56,546 bases of DNA from Kiritimatiellia bacterium (GTDB lineage: Bacteria; Verrucomicrobiota; Kiritimatiellia; RFP12; UBA1067). Positions 24,300 to 33,346 of this stretch are shown one piece after another. Location: contig JAEDKA010000019.1 of assembly GCA_016296065.1 (NCBI GenBank), positions 1 through 56,546 of the forward strand, given 5' to 3'. The notes under the pieces were generated by a model. The model saw nothing but the letters and a program-made list of their open reading frames with translations, had not been told where the DNA came from and did no database searches. The position numbers and the translations under genes are program-made. The first letter of the stretch is position 1. Each line of letters begins with the position of its first letter.

Positions 24300-26618
24300 A
24301 GGAAAGCATTTGTCCTCCTGTCCATGATTCTGTGCGCGTCCTGCGCCCTCGCGGGAGAGCTTCCCGCAGACGCGGCTGACTGGCCATCGAAGCTAGGCAT
24401 GACGCCGAAGATGCTGTTCCTCGTCCTCCAGATAGGCATCATCATCTTTGCCGCCAAGATCGGCGGCTCGCTCGCCTCCCTGCTGAGGCTCCCGAGCGTG
24501 CTCGGCGAGCTCGGGGCGGGCATCCTCATCGGACCGTGGGCGCTCGGCGGGATTTCGATCCCCGGCTTCGACGGGATGTTCCAGTACGGGCTCTTCTACG
24601 GCAAGGCGCTTAGGGCGCAGGCCGCGGCTGGCGCAAGCCCCTTCGCGGCGACGCCGGAGCTCTACGGAATCTGCACCATCGCGTCCGTCGTGCTCCTCTT
24701 CCTCTCCGGCATCGAGACGAACCTCAAGATGTTCCTCAAGTACGCGTTCGCGGGGTCTTTAGTCGGAGTCGGCGGCGTCGTGTTCTCGTTCCTCTTCGGC
24801 GACCTGTGCGCGGTCTACGCGACGACTCTCCTTCCCGACATGCTGGGCGGCATCGAGTGCCTTGCGGAGCTCGGCGAGCTCGTGAAGCAAGGCGAGCTCG
24901 TGAAGGCGATCCTTTCGCCGGCTGCGATGTTCATGGGAATCATGTCGACAGCGACTTCGGTCGGCATCACCGCGCGAATCCTCTCCGAGAAGAAGAAGAT
25001 GGACTCCGAGGAGGGCGTCACGATCATGGCCGGCGCGGTCATCGACGACGTCCTTGGCATCATCGTGCTCGCGATCGGCATGGGCATCATCGCCTCGCAG
25101 AAGCCGAATCCCGAGACAGGAGAGGTCGCTCCGCTCTCGTGGCTCTCCATCGGCGCGACGGCCGTGAAGGCGTTCGGCGTCTGGCTCGTCGGCACCGCTG
25201 TTGGAGTCGTCCTCGCGCGGCGCATCTCTTGGCTCCTCAAGCTTTTCAGGGCGCCCGGCGCTATCGCGACGCTGGCGTTCGGACTCGCCCTCGTCATCGC
25301 CGGCGCGTTCGAGGCGCTGGGCCTCACGCTCATCATCGGCGCGTACGTCATGGGCCTCGCGCTCTCGCGCACGGACATCAAGCACCTCGTCCAGGAGAAC
25401 CTCGCGAACCTCTACACGTTCCTGGTGCCGATCTTCTTCTGCGTGATGGGCATGATGGTGGACGTCTCGGCGCTCTGCTCGAAGCCGGTCCTCATCTTCG
25501 GCGGAATCTACACCGCGCTCGCCGTCCTCGCGAAGGTGCTCGGCTGCGCGATACCCTCGCTCTTCTGCGGCTTCAACGTCCTCGGCTCGCTTAGGGTCGG
25601 CGCGGGGATGATCCCGCGTGGAGAGGTCGCGCTCATCATCGCGGGCATCGGCCTTTCGCAGGGGTACCTCACGCAGGAGGTCTTCGGCATCGGCATCCTC
25701 ATGACGCTCGTCACGACTGTCGTCGCCCCGCCCGCGCTCGTCGCGCTCTTCCTTCCCAAGAAGCGCGGCGTGAGGCATCCGAAGACAAGCCTCGACGGCG
25801 GACGCGAGGTCGTCTTCGAGCTCGAGACGCGCGAGGTCGCCGATCTCGTCGTTACGAAGCTCGTCGAGGAGTTCCGCAAGGAGGGGTTCTTCGTCACGCT
25901 CCTCTCGCAGACCGACCACATCTGGGAGCTCGCGATGGACGACATCGACATGTCCGTCAGGCGCATCGGCAAGAAGATCCGCTTCACCTGCACGAAGGCC
26001 GAGGAGAACATGGTCATGACCGCGTGGATGGAGGTCGCCTCGCAGATGAACGACCTCGCCCGCGCGATCGCGAAGCCCATCCGCCAGGAGGACGTAGGCA
26101 AGCTGGTTGCGCAGACGGAGCCGACGAAGTGCGGACGCGAGGGCGTCGCGCGCTATCTGCAGGGTTTCGTCATGCTCCCGAAGTTCCGCGCGACGTCGAA
26201 GAAGGACGCTATCGAGAAGATGGTCGCCGAGGTCGCGAAGGCGTGCCCCAACCACGTCAAGAACGCGGCGGAGGCGACGGAGGCCGTCCTGAAGCGCGAG
26301 TCGTCGATGGCGACGGGCCTGGACCACGGCATCGCCGTCCCTCACGGACGCTGCCCGAGCGTCCACGGTATCGCCGGGGCGGTGGCGATCGTCGACAACT
26401 CGGGGACGGCCAACGGATGCATCCCCGACTACGAGACGATTGACAACTCGCAGCTGCAGATCATCGTCCTCACGCTCGCCAACGACGAGGCGCAGTCGCC
26501 GTACCTCAAGCTGATGAGCTTCATCTCCCGCGCGCTTAGGGCGGACAACGGGCACGAGCGCCTTGCGGCCTGCACGACGCCGGACGAGATGCGCAGGTTC
26601 TTCCGCAGCGTGAAGTGA
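24294..26618 (+). CDS. CPA2-type cation/proton antiporter fused to PTS EIIA-like domain
   Basis: A 774-residue protein. An N-terminal signal-like segment (1-20) comes first. From about 38 to 480 there are twelve or so hydrophobic segments of the CPA2/KefB Na+(K+)/H+ exchanger fold, including VIDDVLG with the functional Asp. Residues about 495-590 form a soluble domain. About 605-774 form an EIIA-Ntr-like domain with the phosphorylatable His in GLDHGIAVPHGRC. This suggests exchange controlled by phosphotransferase state. GTG start; stop overlaps mnmE (GTGA). The fusion type is known in some bacteria. No other PTS gene is in the window. Confidence 0.85.
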   Translation: MKRKAFVLLSMILCASCALAGELPADAADWPSKLGMTPKMLFLVLQIGIIIFAAKIGGSLASLLRLPSVLGELGAGILIGPWALGGISIPGFDGMFQYGLFYGKALRAQAAAGASPFAATPELYGICTIASVVLLFLSGIETNLKMFLKYAFAGSLVGVGGVVFSFLFGDLCAVYATTLLPDMLGGIECLAELGELVKQGELVKAILSPAAMFMGIMSTATSVGITARILSEKKKMDSEEGVTIMAGAVIDDVLGIIVLAIGMGIIASQKPNPETGEVAPLSWLSIGATAVKAFGVWLVGTAVGVVLARRISWLLKLFRAPGAIATLAFGLALVIAGAFEALGLTLIIGAYVMGLALSRTDIKHLVQENLANLYTFLVPIFFCVMGMMVDVSALCSKPVLIFGGIYTALAVLAKVLGCAIPSLFCGFNVLGSLRVGAGMIPRGEVALIIAGIGLSQGYLTQEVFGIGILMTLVTTVVAPPALVALFLPKKRGVRHPKTSLDGGREVVFELETREVADLVVTKLVEEFRKEGFFVTLLSQTDHIWELAMDDIDMSVRRIGKKIRFTCTKAEENMVMTAWMEVASQMNDLARAIAKPIRQEDVGKLVAQTEPTKCGREGVARYLQGFVMLPKFRATSKKDAIEKMVAEVAKACPNHVKNAAEATEAVLKRESSMATGLDHGIAVPHGRCPSVHGIAGAVAIVDNSGTANGCIPDYETIDNSQLQIIVLTLANDEAQSPYLKLMSFISRALRADNGHERLAACTTPDEMRRFFRSVK

Positions 26619-28099
26619 AGGGAAGCGGCGACACCATTGCGGCGGTCGCGACCGCGCCTGGGCGCGGCGGCGTCGCGATAGTGCGCGTGAGCGGTCCGGA
26701 TGCCCTTGATGTCGCCGAACGACTGACGGGTCGCGTTCCGCAGCCTCGCATTGCCTCCTTTGCCTCGATTCGCGATCCGCGATCCGCAAGCCACGAGGCA
26801 CGTCTCCTCGACAATGCAGTCGTGATTGCCTTTCAGTCGCCGCATTCCTATACCGGCGAGGACGTCGTCGAGTTCCAGTGCCACGGCGGGGCGGTGGCGC
26901 CGCGCCGCGTTCTTGAGGCCTGCTTCGCGGCGGGAGCGCGGCTTGCGCGCCGCGGCGAGTTCACGGAGCGCGCGTTTCTGAACGGAAAGATCACCTACGA
27001 GCAGGCGGAGGGGGTTCTGGACCTCGTCAACGCGAAGACGGACCGTGCGGCGGATGCGGCGCTCGCCGGGCTTGCCGGCGCGCGGCGAGCGGAGATGCGC
27101 GCAATATACGACGAGATGCTTGCGCTTTCCTCGACCGTGGAGCACGCGCTTGACGTGAGCGAGGAGGAGCTCCCGGAGGGGTTCGCCGAAGAGCTGCGCG
27201 CGGGCGCGGAGTCCGTAGACGCACGGCTCAAGTCCGCCCTGCGCCGCTTCCGCGAGGGGAAGATTCTGCGCGACGGCGCGCTTGTCGTCATCGCGGGGCC
27301 GCCGAACGCCGGAAAGAGTTCGCTCATGAACGCACTTCTCGGGGAGAGTCGTGCGATAGTCTCGGACGTTCCCGGTACAACGCGCGACTCGATCGAGGAA
27401 TGGCTCGACGTCGGCGGCTGGCCGGTGCGGCTCGTGGATACGGCGGGGCTGCGCGAGACGGACGACGCAATCGAGGGCGAGGGCGTCGCGCGTGCGCGCG
27501 AGCTCATGGCCCGTGCCGACGTGGTGGTGAGGCTCTCCCCGCGGGGGGGGGATGGAGGGTTGGAAGGTTGGAAGCTTGGAAGTTTGGAAGTTTGGAAGTT
27601 TGGAAGTTTGGAAGATAAAACCCCAAGCCTCCAAACCTCTAAACTTCCAACCCTCCAACCCTCCAACCTTCCCTCCGTCATCGACGTCATTTCCAAATGC
27701 GACCTGTATTCCAACCTTCAGCCGCCAAACCTCCAAACCTCCAAACCTCCAAACCTCCAACCCTCCAACCTTCCATCTCCCATTCCGGTCAGCTCGAAGA
27801 CCGGCGAGGGGCTTGACGCGCTGCGCGGCGCAATTGCCGCGGAACTCGCGCGCAGGGCCGACGAGTCGCGCACGGACTCGGCGGGTGGCGATCGTGCGGA
27901 AGGCGATGCGGCGGCACTCGCCGAGGCGCGCGCGGCTCTCGCCGCCGTGTTGTCCGGGGACAGTCCCCCGCTCTCCGACCTCGTTCTTCTAGCGAACGCG
28001 CTCAGGTTGGCGACTGAGACGCTGGGCGCGGCAATAGGGGCGGAGTACTCGTCGGATCTTCTGGATTCGCTTTTCTCGCGCTTTTGCGTGGGGAAATGA
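26615..28099 (+). CDS. mnmE: tRNA modification GTPase MnmE with repeat insertions
   Basis: A 494-residue GTPase that works with MnmG to modify wobble uridine in tRNA. The N-terminal tetrahydrofolate domain starts DTIAAVATAPGRGGVAIVRVSG. The G domain has GPPNAGKSS (G1), DTAG (G3), SKCD at 360-363 (G4) and SSKTGEG (G5), and the C-terminus is the required FCVGK. Octamer arrays insert repetitive Leu/Ser/Pro/Trp sequence between G3 and G4 (about 315-356) and between G4 and G5 (about 370-389), both in frame. A small heptamer repeat sits at 26771-26791. All catalytic motifs survive, so the enzyme is probably functional. GTG start overlapping the antiporter stop. Confidence 0.92.
   Translation: MKGSGDTIAAVATAPGRGGVAIVRVSGPDALDVAERLTGRVPQPRIASFASIRDPRSASHEARLLDNAVVIAFQSPHSYTGEDVVEFQCHGGAVAPRRVLEACFAAGARLARRGEFTERAFLNGKITYEQAEGVLDLVNAKTDRAADAALAGLAGARRAEMRAIYDEMLALSSTVEHALDVSEEELPEGFAEELRAGAESVDARLKSALRRFREGKILRDGALVVIAGPPNAGKSSLMNALLGESRAIVSDVPGTTRDSIEEWLDVGGWPVRLVDTAGLRETDDAIEGEGVARARELMARADVVVRLSPRGGDGGLEGWKLGSLEVWKFGSLEDKTPSLQTSKLPTLQPSNLPSVIDVISKCDLYSNLQPPNLQTSKPPNLQPSNLPSPIPVSSKTGEGLDALRGAIAAELARRADESRTDSAGGDRAEGDAAALAEARAALAAVLSGDSPPLSDLVLLANALRLATETLGAAIGAEYSSDLLDSLFSRFCVGK
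27557..27777 (+). repeat. Octamer arrays inside mnmE
   Basis: Array 1 (27557-27612): seven units of GGTTGGAA/GTTTGGAA. Array 2 (27627-27674): six units of CCTCCAAA/CCTCCAAC type, roughly the reverse complement of array 1. Array 3 (27722-27777): seven CCTCCAAM units. G4-encoding sequence lies between arrays 2 and 3. Arrays 1 and 2 can pair as a long imperfect hairpin. Confidence 0.9.
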
Positions 28100-28156
28100 A
28101 TGGTTGATGTCTGAAAATGCCGAGGCGCTTTAGCGCTGAAAAGTTAAGGCGAACAG

Positions 28157-28185
28157 TTGCCATAACCACGAATAGGTGGTATAAT
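28157..28185 (+). promoter_or_regulatory. Promoter of the pseudopilin operon
   Basis: TTGCCA (28157-28162), a 17-bp spacer, and TATAAT (28180-28185) with TGG before it. The leader of about 25 nt has GAGGAAGG (28198-28205) upstream of ATG 28217. Confidence 0.85.
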
Positions 28186-28216
28186 GCTTACAAACTAGAG
28201 GAAGGTCTATTCCGAC

Positions 28217-29545
28217 ATGGCGACATTTCAGTACATTGCAAAGGACTCCGCGGGCAACGAAACCCGCGGCACGGTAGAGGCTGGCGACCGCAACTCCGCG
28301 ATTGCGGCCGTAAGGGCGCAGGGGCTCTTCCCGACGGCGCTGGGCGAGGTGAGGGGCGCGAGCGCCCCAGCGTCGGCGGCCGCGGCGAAGAAGAAGCCCG
28401 CGAAGGGCGCTCCGGCCAAGGCGGCCGCGCCGAAGAAGGGCGCCGGCATGCGCAAGGAGATCAACATCAAGCTTCCGAGCTGGATGCGCGGCAAGGTGAA
28501 GACGAAGGTCCTCACGCAGTTCACGCGCCAGCTGGCGACGCTGGTGAACGCGGGACTTCCGCTCATGCGCGGCATTGAGGTCCTCAAGCGCCAGATGAAG
28601 GACGCGCAGATGAAGGAGGCGCTCGAGGGCATTTCCGAGAATATCCAGTCCGGCGGCACGTTCTCCGAGGCGCTTACGGCGTATCCGAAGATATTCGACA
28701 ACCTGTACGTCAACATGGTGAAGGCCGGCGAGGCGGGCGGCGTCCTGGAAGTCGTTCTCGGACGACTCGCGGAGTTCGCCGAGAAGAGTGAGAAGATCAA
28801 GAACAAGGTGAAGGGCGCCATGATCTACCCGATCGTCGTCCTCGTTGCGGCGATCGGCATCACGGTGTTCCTGCTCGTCGCGGTCATCCCGAAGTTCAAG
28901 CAGGTGTTCAACGACATGCTCGGCGGCGCGGCGCTTCCGGCGATCACGCAGTTCGTCATCGATGCGTCGGAGTGGGTGCAGCACAACTACATCACGATCG
29001 GCATCGGCGTCGTCGTGCTGATCGTCCTCAAGAAGGTCTTCGGCAAGACGGAGAAGGGCGCGAAGTTCTACGACTGGCTGGCGCTCAAGATGCCGGTGAC
29101 GGGCACTCTCGTGCAGCGCACGGCGGTCTCGCGCGTGACGCGCACGCTCGGCACGCTGCTTTCCTCCGGCGTTCCGATCCTGCAGTCGCTCGTGATCGTG
29201 CGCGACACGACGGGCAACAGGATCGTCTCCGACGCGCTGCAGGACGTCCACGACGCGGTGAAGGAAGGCGAGGGCATGACGGCTCCGCTGGCGCAGTGCT
29301 GGGTGTTCCCGCCGATGGTCGTGTCGATGGTCGAGGTCGGCGAGGAGACCGGCGCGCTGGCGGAGATGCTTACGCGAATCGCGAACACGTACGACGACGA
29401 GGTCGACAACGCGGTGGCGGGCATGACGGCGGCGATCGAGCCGGCGCTCATCATCGTCCTCGCCGTGGTCGTCGGCACGATCGTCATCGCCATGTTCCTG
29501 CCGATGATCAAGATCATTTCGTCCGTTTCCGGAGCGGGCGCCTAA
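28217..29545 (+). CDS. gspF: Type II secretion/type IV pilus platform protein (GspF/PilC)
   Basis: A 442-residue inner-membrane protein. The N-terminal FQYIAKDSAGNETRGTVEA segment is the GspF signature. A Lys/Ala/Pro-rich linker (about 50-75, KKKPAKGAPAKAAAPKKG) follows. Two GspF domains cover about 95-215 (TRQLATLVNAGLPLMRGIEVL) and 295-420. Membrane segments lie at about 203-223, 256-272 and 412-435. It forms the platform that couples the ATPase to pseudopilus assembly. It is first in an operon of nine pilin-like genes. The ATPase, secretin and prepilin peptidase are absent here and must be elsewhere. Confidence 0.9.
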   Translation: MATFQYIAKDSAGNETRGTVEAGDRNSAIAAVRAQGLFPTALGEVRGASAPASAAAAKKKPAKGAPAKAAAPKKGAGMRKEINIKLPSWMRGKVKTKVLTQFTRQLATLVNAGLPLMRGIEVLKRQMKDAQMKEALEGISENIQSGGTFSEALTAYPKIFDNLYVNMVKAGEAGGVLEVVLGRLAEFAEKSEKIKNKVKGAMIYPIVVLVAAIGITVFLLVAVIPKFKQVFNDMLGGAALPAITQFVIDASEWVQHNYITIGIGVVVLIVLKKVFGKTEKGAKFYDWLALKMPVTGTLVQRTAVSRVTRTLGTLLSSGVPILQSLVIVRDTTGNRIVSDALQDVHDAVKEGEGMTAPLAQCWVFPPMVVSMVEVGEETGALAEMLTRIANTYDDEVDNAVAGMTAAIEPALIIVLAVVVGTIVIAMFLPMIKIISSVSGAGA

Positions 29546-29557
29546 GGAGGTGCTGTG

Positions 29558-30772
29558 ATGAAGAGGGGCTTCACGCTGATAGAGATGATGATAGTCGTCG
29601 CGGTGCTCGTGACGCTGATGGCTATGACGTTCCGTCTCAGCGACATCGGGGCGGACACCGAAGCGCGCACGACGACCATTGCCCGCATGCAGCGTCTCGA
29701 GAACGCGCTGTCGGGCTTTCATGCGGCGTTCGGGTGCTATCCTCCCGTGAAGCTCCACGGCAACAGGAGTCTCGAGAACCAGGAGAGGTCGATAAACTGG
29801 TCGAACGAGGGCGAGGCGTGGCGGTGGGTCAGGGAGGTCTGCAAGTCGCAGCCCCTCGGCTGCCGCTTCCCGTTCCCGCCTGGCGCGAACGGGCAGATAT
29901 CCGAGGCGATCAAGGAGCTGAGCGACTATGTGCGCGAGGCGTCCACCATGGACGAGTACAAGGACACGTTCAGGGACGAGAACACGAAGAACTGGGCCAA
30001 CGCCGGCTTCATGTCGTCCGCCGAGAACACCGTGGAGAGCCGTCTTTCCGGCAAGAAGGACCAGGTGCTCTGGAGCGAGATGAAGCTCTTCCAGTACGGG
30101 GTGATGAGCTTTCTCCTTCCGCGCTACCTCGTCATGATGGGCGGCAACAAGAACTACTACGACGACGGCGGCTCCGGCGGCTTCGCGCAGTGGTCGCAGA
30201 ACAACCAGAAGCCCAGCGACCCGTTCACGGGCTATCCGATTGAGTGGGGCTATGTCTACGACTGGGTCCAGAGCTACGTCAACAACAACGAGAAGATGGA
30301 CGAGAAGGTCATGAAGCTCAGGATGATGCCTTCGCAGGCCGCCTGCGCGCGGTGGCTGCCCAATCTCGAGGGCATCTGCAAGTGCAACCGCGACGTGACG
30401 CTGTTCGGCGTGCACATCAAGAGCTCCCACTGGCGCGATGCGGGGATATTCGACGGAATGGGCATCGAGAGGCTCGTTCCGGCGCTGATGGACACGTGCT
30501 TCTCCCCCGACAACGGCAATTCGTACACGGACCAGTACCTCCTCGACGAGGTCACGGTGCAGGACGGCTGGGGACGCGAGTTCTACTACTACTCGCGCTC
30601 GCCGTACCAGAGCTATACGCTGTGGAGCTCCGGTCCCGACGGAAGGACGTTCCCGCCCTGGATCTCGCGCGACAACCTCCAGTCGAGCGCCAGGGGCGAC
30701 TCGGCCGGCTCCAGCGAGGCCGACCGCGCGGCGCAGTGGACCAGGGACGACATCATCCAACTCAGCAACTGA
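29558..30772 (+). CDS. Large prepilin-like protein 1
   Basis: A 404-residue protein with a class III signal (MKRGFTLIEMMIVVAVLVTLMAM): cleavage after Gly4, N-methyl-Phe and Glu5 of the mature helix. The large C-terminal domain (over 370 residues) is Trp/Tyr-rich, with the rare tail sequence WTRDDIIQLSN, and is far bigger than standard GspG (about 140 aa). ATG 29558 is preferred over GTG 29555 on spacing from AAGGAGG. It follows gspF by 12 nt. A pseudopilus subunit with a specialised extracellular domain is likely. Confidence 0.8.
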   Translation: MKRGFTLIEMMIVVAVLVTLMAMTFRLSDIGADTEARTTTIARMQRLENALSGFHAAFGCYPPVKLHGNRSLENQERSINWSNEGEAWRWVREVCKSQPLGCRFPFPPGANGQISEAIKELSDYVREASTMDEYKDTFRDENTKNWANAGFMSSAENTVESRLSGKKDQVLWSEMKLFQYGVMSFLLPRYLVMMGGNKNYYDDGGSGGFAQWSQNNQKPSDPFTGYPIEWGYVYDWVQSYVNNNEKMDEKVMKLRMMPSQAACARWLPNLEGICKCNRDVTLFGVHIKSSHWRDAGIFDGMGIERLVPALMDTCFSPDNGNSYTDQYLLDEVTVQDGWGREFYYYSRSPYQSYTLWSSGPDGRTFPPWISRDNLQSSARGDSAGSSEADRAAQWTRDDIIQLSN

Positions 30773-30778
30773 CATGCC

Positions 30779-31399
30779 ATGAAAAGAAAAGGCTTCACAC
30801 TCATCGAAATGCTCGTCGTGATCGGAATCATCGCGACGCTCATGGGCGTCACGATCGCCTCCGTCTCCAAGTTCCTGAAGTCCGCCGAGAAGGCCCGCTG
30901 CCAGGAACTCGTCGCGAACACCGCGACCGCCATCACGGCCCTCTACCAGAAGGAGGGCGCGTGGCCGCGCGCGCTGATCTCGAACAGCAACTCCGAGCAG
31001 GGACTCGACGAGAAGGCGGCGCTTCCGCTCGCCAAGGGCGGCTACATGACGCTCACGATCAACAGCGCAGGCAACCAGCTTTCGGGCTACGACCGCTTCG
31101 GCATCGTCTCCCCGTGGGCGCTCGCCGTCGTCAAGGCGAGGGGCACTTCCGCCTCCAAGTCGACGCCCGTTCCCGGAGGCGGCACGGTCCAGAGCCATAC
31201 GCTCAAGTACGCCATCGACCTCAACGGCGACGGGGTGATCCCCGGCGTGCAGGTCGGAGACGAGACGATCGACATCCGTGCCACGGCCGCGGTCTGGTGC
31301 TGCGGCAAGGACGGGAAGGTCGAGGGGTACGCCAAGGGCCTCAAGAAGGACGACGTCTACAGCTGGACGGTCGGCCAGACCAGGGAGGTGCAGAAGTGA
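30779..31399 (+). CDS. Prepilin-like protein 2 (GspG-like)
   Basis: A 206-residue protein with MKRKGFTLIEMLVVIGIIATLMGVTIASVSKFLKSA, cut after Gly5. The mature helix and the ALYQKEGAWP segment resemble GspG-type pseudopilins. The C-terminal part includes YAIDLNGDGVIPG, an Asp-rich possible calcium site. It begins 6 nt after the previous gene, and its stop overlaps the next GTG start. Confidence 0.8.
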   Translation: MKRKGFTLIEMLVVIGIIATLMGVTIASVSKFLKSAEKARCQELVANTATAITALYQKEGAWPRALISNSNSEQGLDEKAALPLAKGGYMTLTINSAGNQLSGYDRFGIVSPWALAVVKARGTSASKSTPVPGGGTVQSHTLKYAIDLNGDGVIPGVQVGDETIDIRATAAVWCCGKDGKVEGYAKGLKKDDVYSWTVGQTREVQK

Positions 31400-31962
31400 G
31401 GAAGGGCTTCACCATAATCGAGCTCGTGATGGTCATCGCGATCCTGGGCATCCTGCTCGGGATCGTGACGACCGCCGCGGCGAACTCCATAAAGCAGGCG
31501 CGCTCCAGGAAAGCGGACGCCTGCTGCCAGATCGTACAGGCGGGCTTCGAGACGTACTACGCGCAGAAGGGCGAGTGGCCCGGCGGCATCGACTCGAAGA
31601 TCAAGGGCGAGAAGACGAACAGCGAGGGCAAGAACTACAACTCGGACGACGACGTTTACGTGCTCGATCCCGCAGACGTGGACGAAATGATGCGCGACAT
31701 CCTCAAGGAGTACAAGAAGGGCAATCCGTGCCTCGACATCTCCGGGCTCTTCGTCTCGCGCAAGCAGGGCCTCCCGGGCTCGAAGGACCTCGGGCTCGAC
31801 TTCATGACCGCGATACGCGGCACTCCGAAGGAGAAGAACGGGCAGCGCATGTCCTCGAGCGAGATGCACTTCGGCTATCCCGAGGAAAGCCACGGCTACT
31901 TCAGGCACTTCAAGGTCGTATACTCCAAGCCAACGGACCAGATGAAGGTTTCAAGACAGTGA
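31396..31962 (+). CDS. Prepilin-like protein 3 (GspG-like)
   Basis: A 188-residue protein. GTG start overlapping the previous stop (GTGA). MRKGFTIIELVMVIAILGILLGIVTTAA is the class III signal and transmembrane helix, followed by KQARSRKADACCQIVQAGFETYYAQKGEWP, as in GspG proteins. The C-terminal region is charged and unrecognised. The Cys pair in the helix is unusual. Confidence 0.8.
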   Translation: MRKGFTIIELVMVIAILGILLGIVTTAAANSIKQARSRKADACCQIVQAGFETYYAQKGEWPGGIDSKIKGEKTNSEGKNYNSDDDVYVLDPADVDEMMRDILKEYKKGNPCLDISGLFVSRKQGLPGSKDLGLDFMTAIRGTPKEKNGQRMSSSEMHFGYPEESHGYFRHFKVVYSKPTDQMKVSRQ

Positions 31963-32813
31963 ACAGAAAAGCATTTACATTGATCGAGCTTCTCATGGTC
32001 GTGCTGATCATGGGCATACTCGGCTCCATCACGGTCGGCGGATACCGCGCGATGCAACGCGGCATGGAGGAGCGCGGCGTGATGGAGAACGTCAACCACT
32101 TCATCCGCGCGGCCTATCGCCGCGCCCAGATAGACCGCCAGCCGGTCGCCGTGTTCTACTGGAACGAGCTGCTCCGGGCGGAGACGGACACCGACACGAT
32201 GATCGTCGTCGGCAAGGCCGTCGCGGTGAGGCGCATGGGGCGCTTCTCGCGCGTCACCGATCCGTACCTCTACGACGAGTTCGCCGACCTGGACAAGGAG
32301 AGGCTGATCGTCGACGAGAACGACGAGGATCAGGACAATTCGGCGAGCGGCTCGACGGAGAAGGACAACCTCGTGCCGATCTACAAGATGAACTCGCGTT
32401 CCGGCTGCGGACGCTCCCTCGTCAGCCAGACGACGAAGAACGTGTCCGCGCAGAACCGCGACACGCTCCTTTCGTCCATGCAGACGCGCGAGATACCGTG
32501 CTACGCCTACGTACTCCAGGATGCGGGGACGGCGGGCGGCTGGCGCACGGGCGACGCGTACGGTCTCGAGTTCGCCGAGATACAGCTCCCACATGGGTAC
32601 ATCTTCGGCAGCTCGTATCCGAGACAGGCGGGGGGCAAGCCCAACATGGAGTACATCTGGTTCGACGTGAGCGTAAACAGCGGCTCGGGGGCGAGCGGCG
32701 GCGCGTCCGGAAACTCGACCCTGCAGGTCTACAGCCTGAGACCTGGCGAGTCGGGCCAGCTCGAGGCGCAGGTCGTTGCGACATCCGACAGGCCGACGGA
32801 GGGCATTCACTGA
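31959..32813 (+). CDS. Prepilin-like protein 4 (GspH-like)
   Basis: A 284-residue protein, GTG start overlapping the previous stop. MNRKAFTLIELLMVVLIMGILGSITVGGYRAMQRGM has Ala rather than Gly at the -1 cleavage position. The mature region with NHFIRAAYRRAQIDRQPVAVFY resembles GspH/FimT-type minor pseudopilins. A Gly/Ser-rich stretch (GSGASGGASGNS) is near the C-terminus. The stop overlaps the next ATG (TGATG). Confidence 0.78.
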   Translation: MNRKAFTLIELLMVVLIMGILGSITVGGYRAMQRGMEERGVMENVNHFIRAAYRRAQIDRQPVAVFYWNELLRAETDTDTMIVVGKAVAVRRMGRFSRVTDPYLYDEFADLDKERLIVDENDEDQDNSASGSTEKDNLVPIYKMNSRSGCGRSLVSQTTKNVSAQNRDTLLSSMQTREIPCYAYVLQDAGTAGGWRTGDAYGLEFAEIQLPHGYIFGSSYPRQAGGKPNMEYIWFDVSVNSGSGASGGASGNSTLQVYSLRPGESGQLEAQVVATSDRPTEGIH

Positions 32814-33346
32814 TGAAAAAGGCATTTACCCTAATCGAGGTGAACCTCGCGATCATGGTCATGGCGGTTGGCGTCATGGGCATCATCTCGCTGTACGCGT
32901 TCGGCTACCGCGAGGAGCGCCAGAGCCGCGAGGACGTCGCGTCCGCGTCGTACGCCGACGCTGTGATGGGTCCGCTCGTCACTGCGCTTACCGCCACCAA
33001 CGTCAAGTGGTCGGCCTTCCGCCAGATATCCGACGCGCCGGGCGAAAACGGCTGGGGGCACTACATCCAGAACATGAACACCGGAAAGGTCGTCTCAAAT
33101 CCCGAGAGCCTCGCCCAGGCTGCCTACGCGAAGACAATAGGCTCGCTGAGCCTGTCGGGCTTCCCCACCGCGATTCCGGTGACGAAGTCGAAGGCCGGCA
33201 ACCTCCAGCCCGCCCTCGTCATCATGCACGACCAGGACAGCGCGGTCGTCAAGATTTCCTTCCGCGCCGTGGACAAGGAGAACCTCCTCTTCTCGGCGCC
33301 GCTCTACTACACCGAAGCGAGGTTCCAGGGGGTGATGGACGAATGA
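32813..33346 (+). CDS. Prepilin-like protein 5 (GspI-like)
   Basis: A 177-residue protein. MKKAFTLIEVNLAIMVMAVGVMGIISLYAFGYREER has Ala at the -1 site and the IEV..AI.V...G pattern of GspI/PilV minor pseudopilins. It sits directly before a GspJ-like gene, the conserved order H-I-J-K. It ends ATGA over the next start. Confidence 0.8.
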   Translation: MKKAFTLIEVNLAIMVMAVGVMGIISLYAFGYREERQSREDVASASYADAVMGPLVTALTATNVKWSAFRQISDAPGENGWGHYIQNMNTGKVVSNPESLAQAAYAKTIGSLSLSGFPTAIPVTKSKAGNLQPALVIMHDQDSAVVKISFRAVDKENLLFSAPLYYTEARFQGVMDE

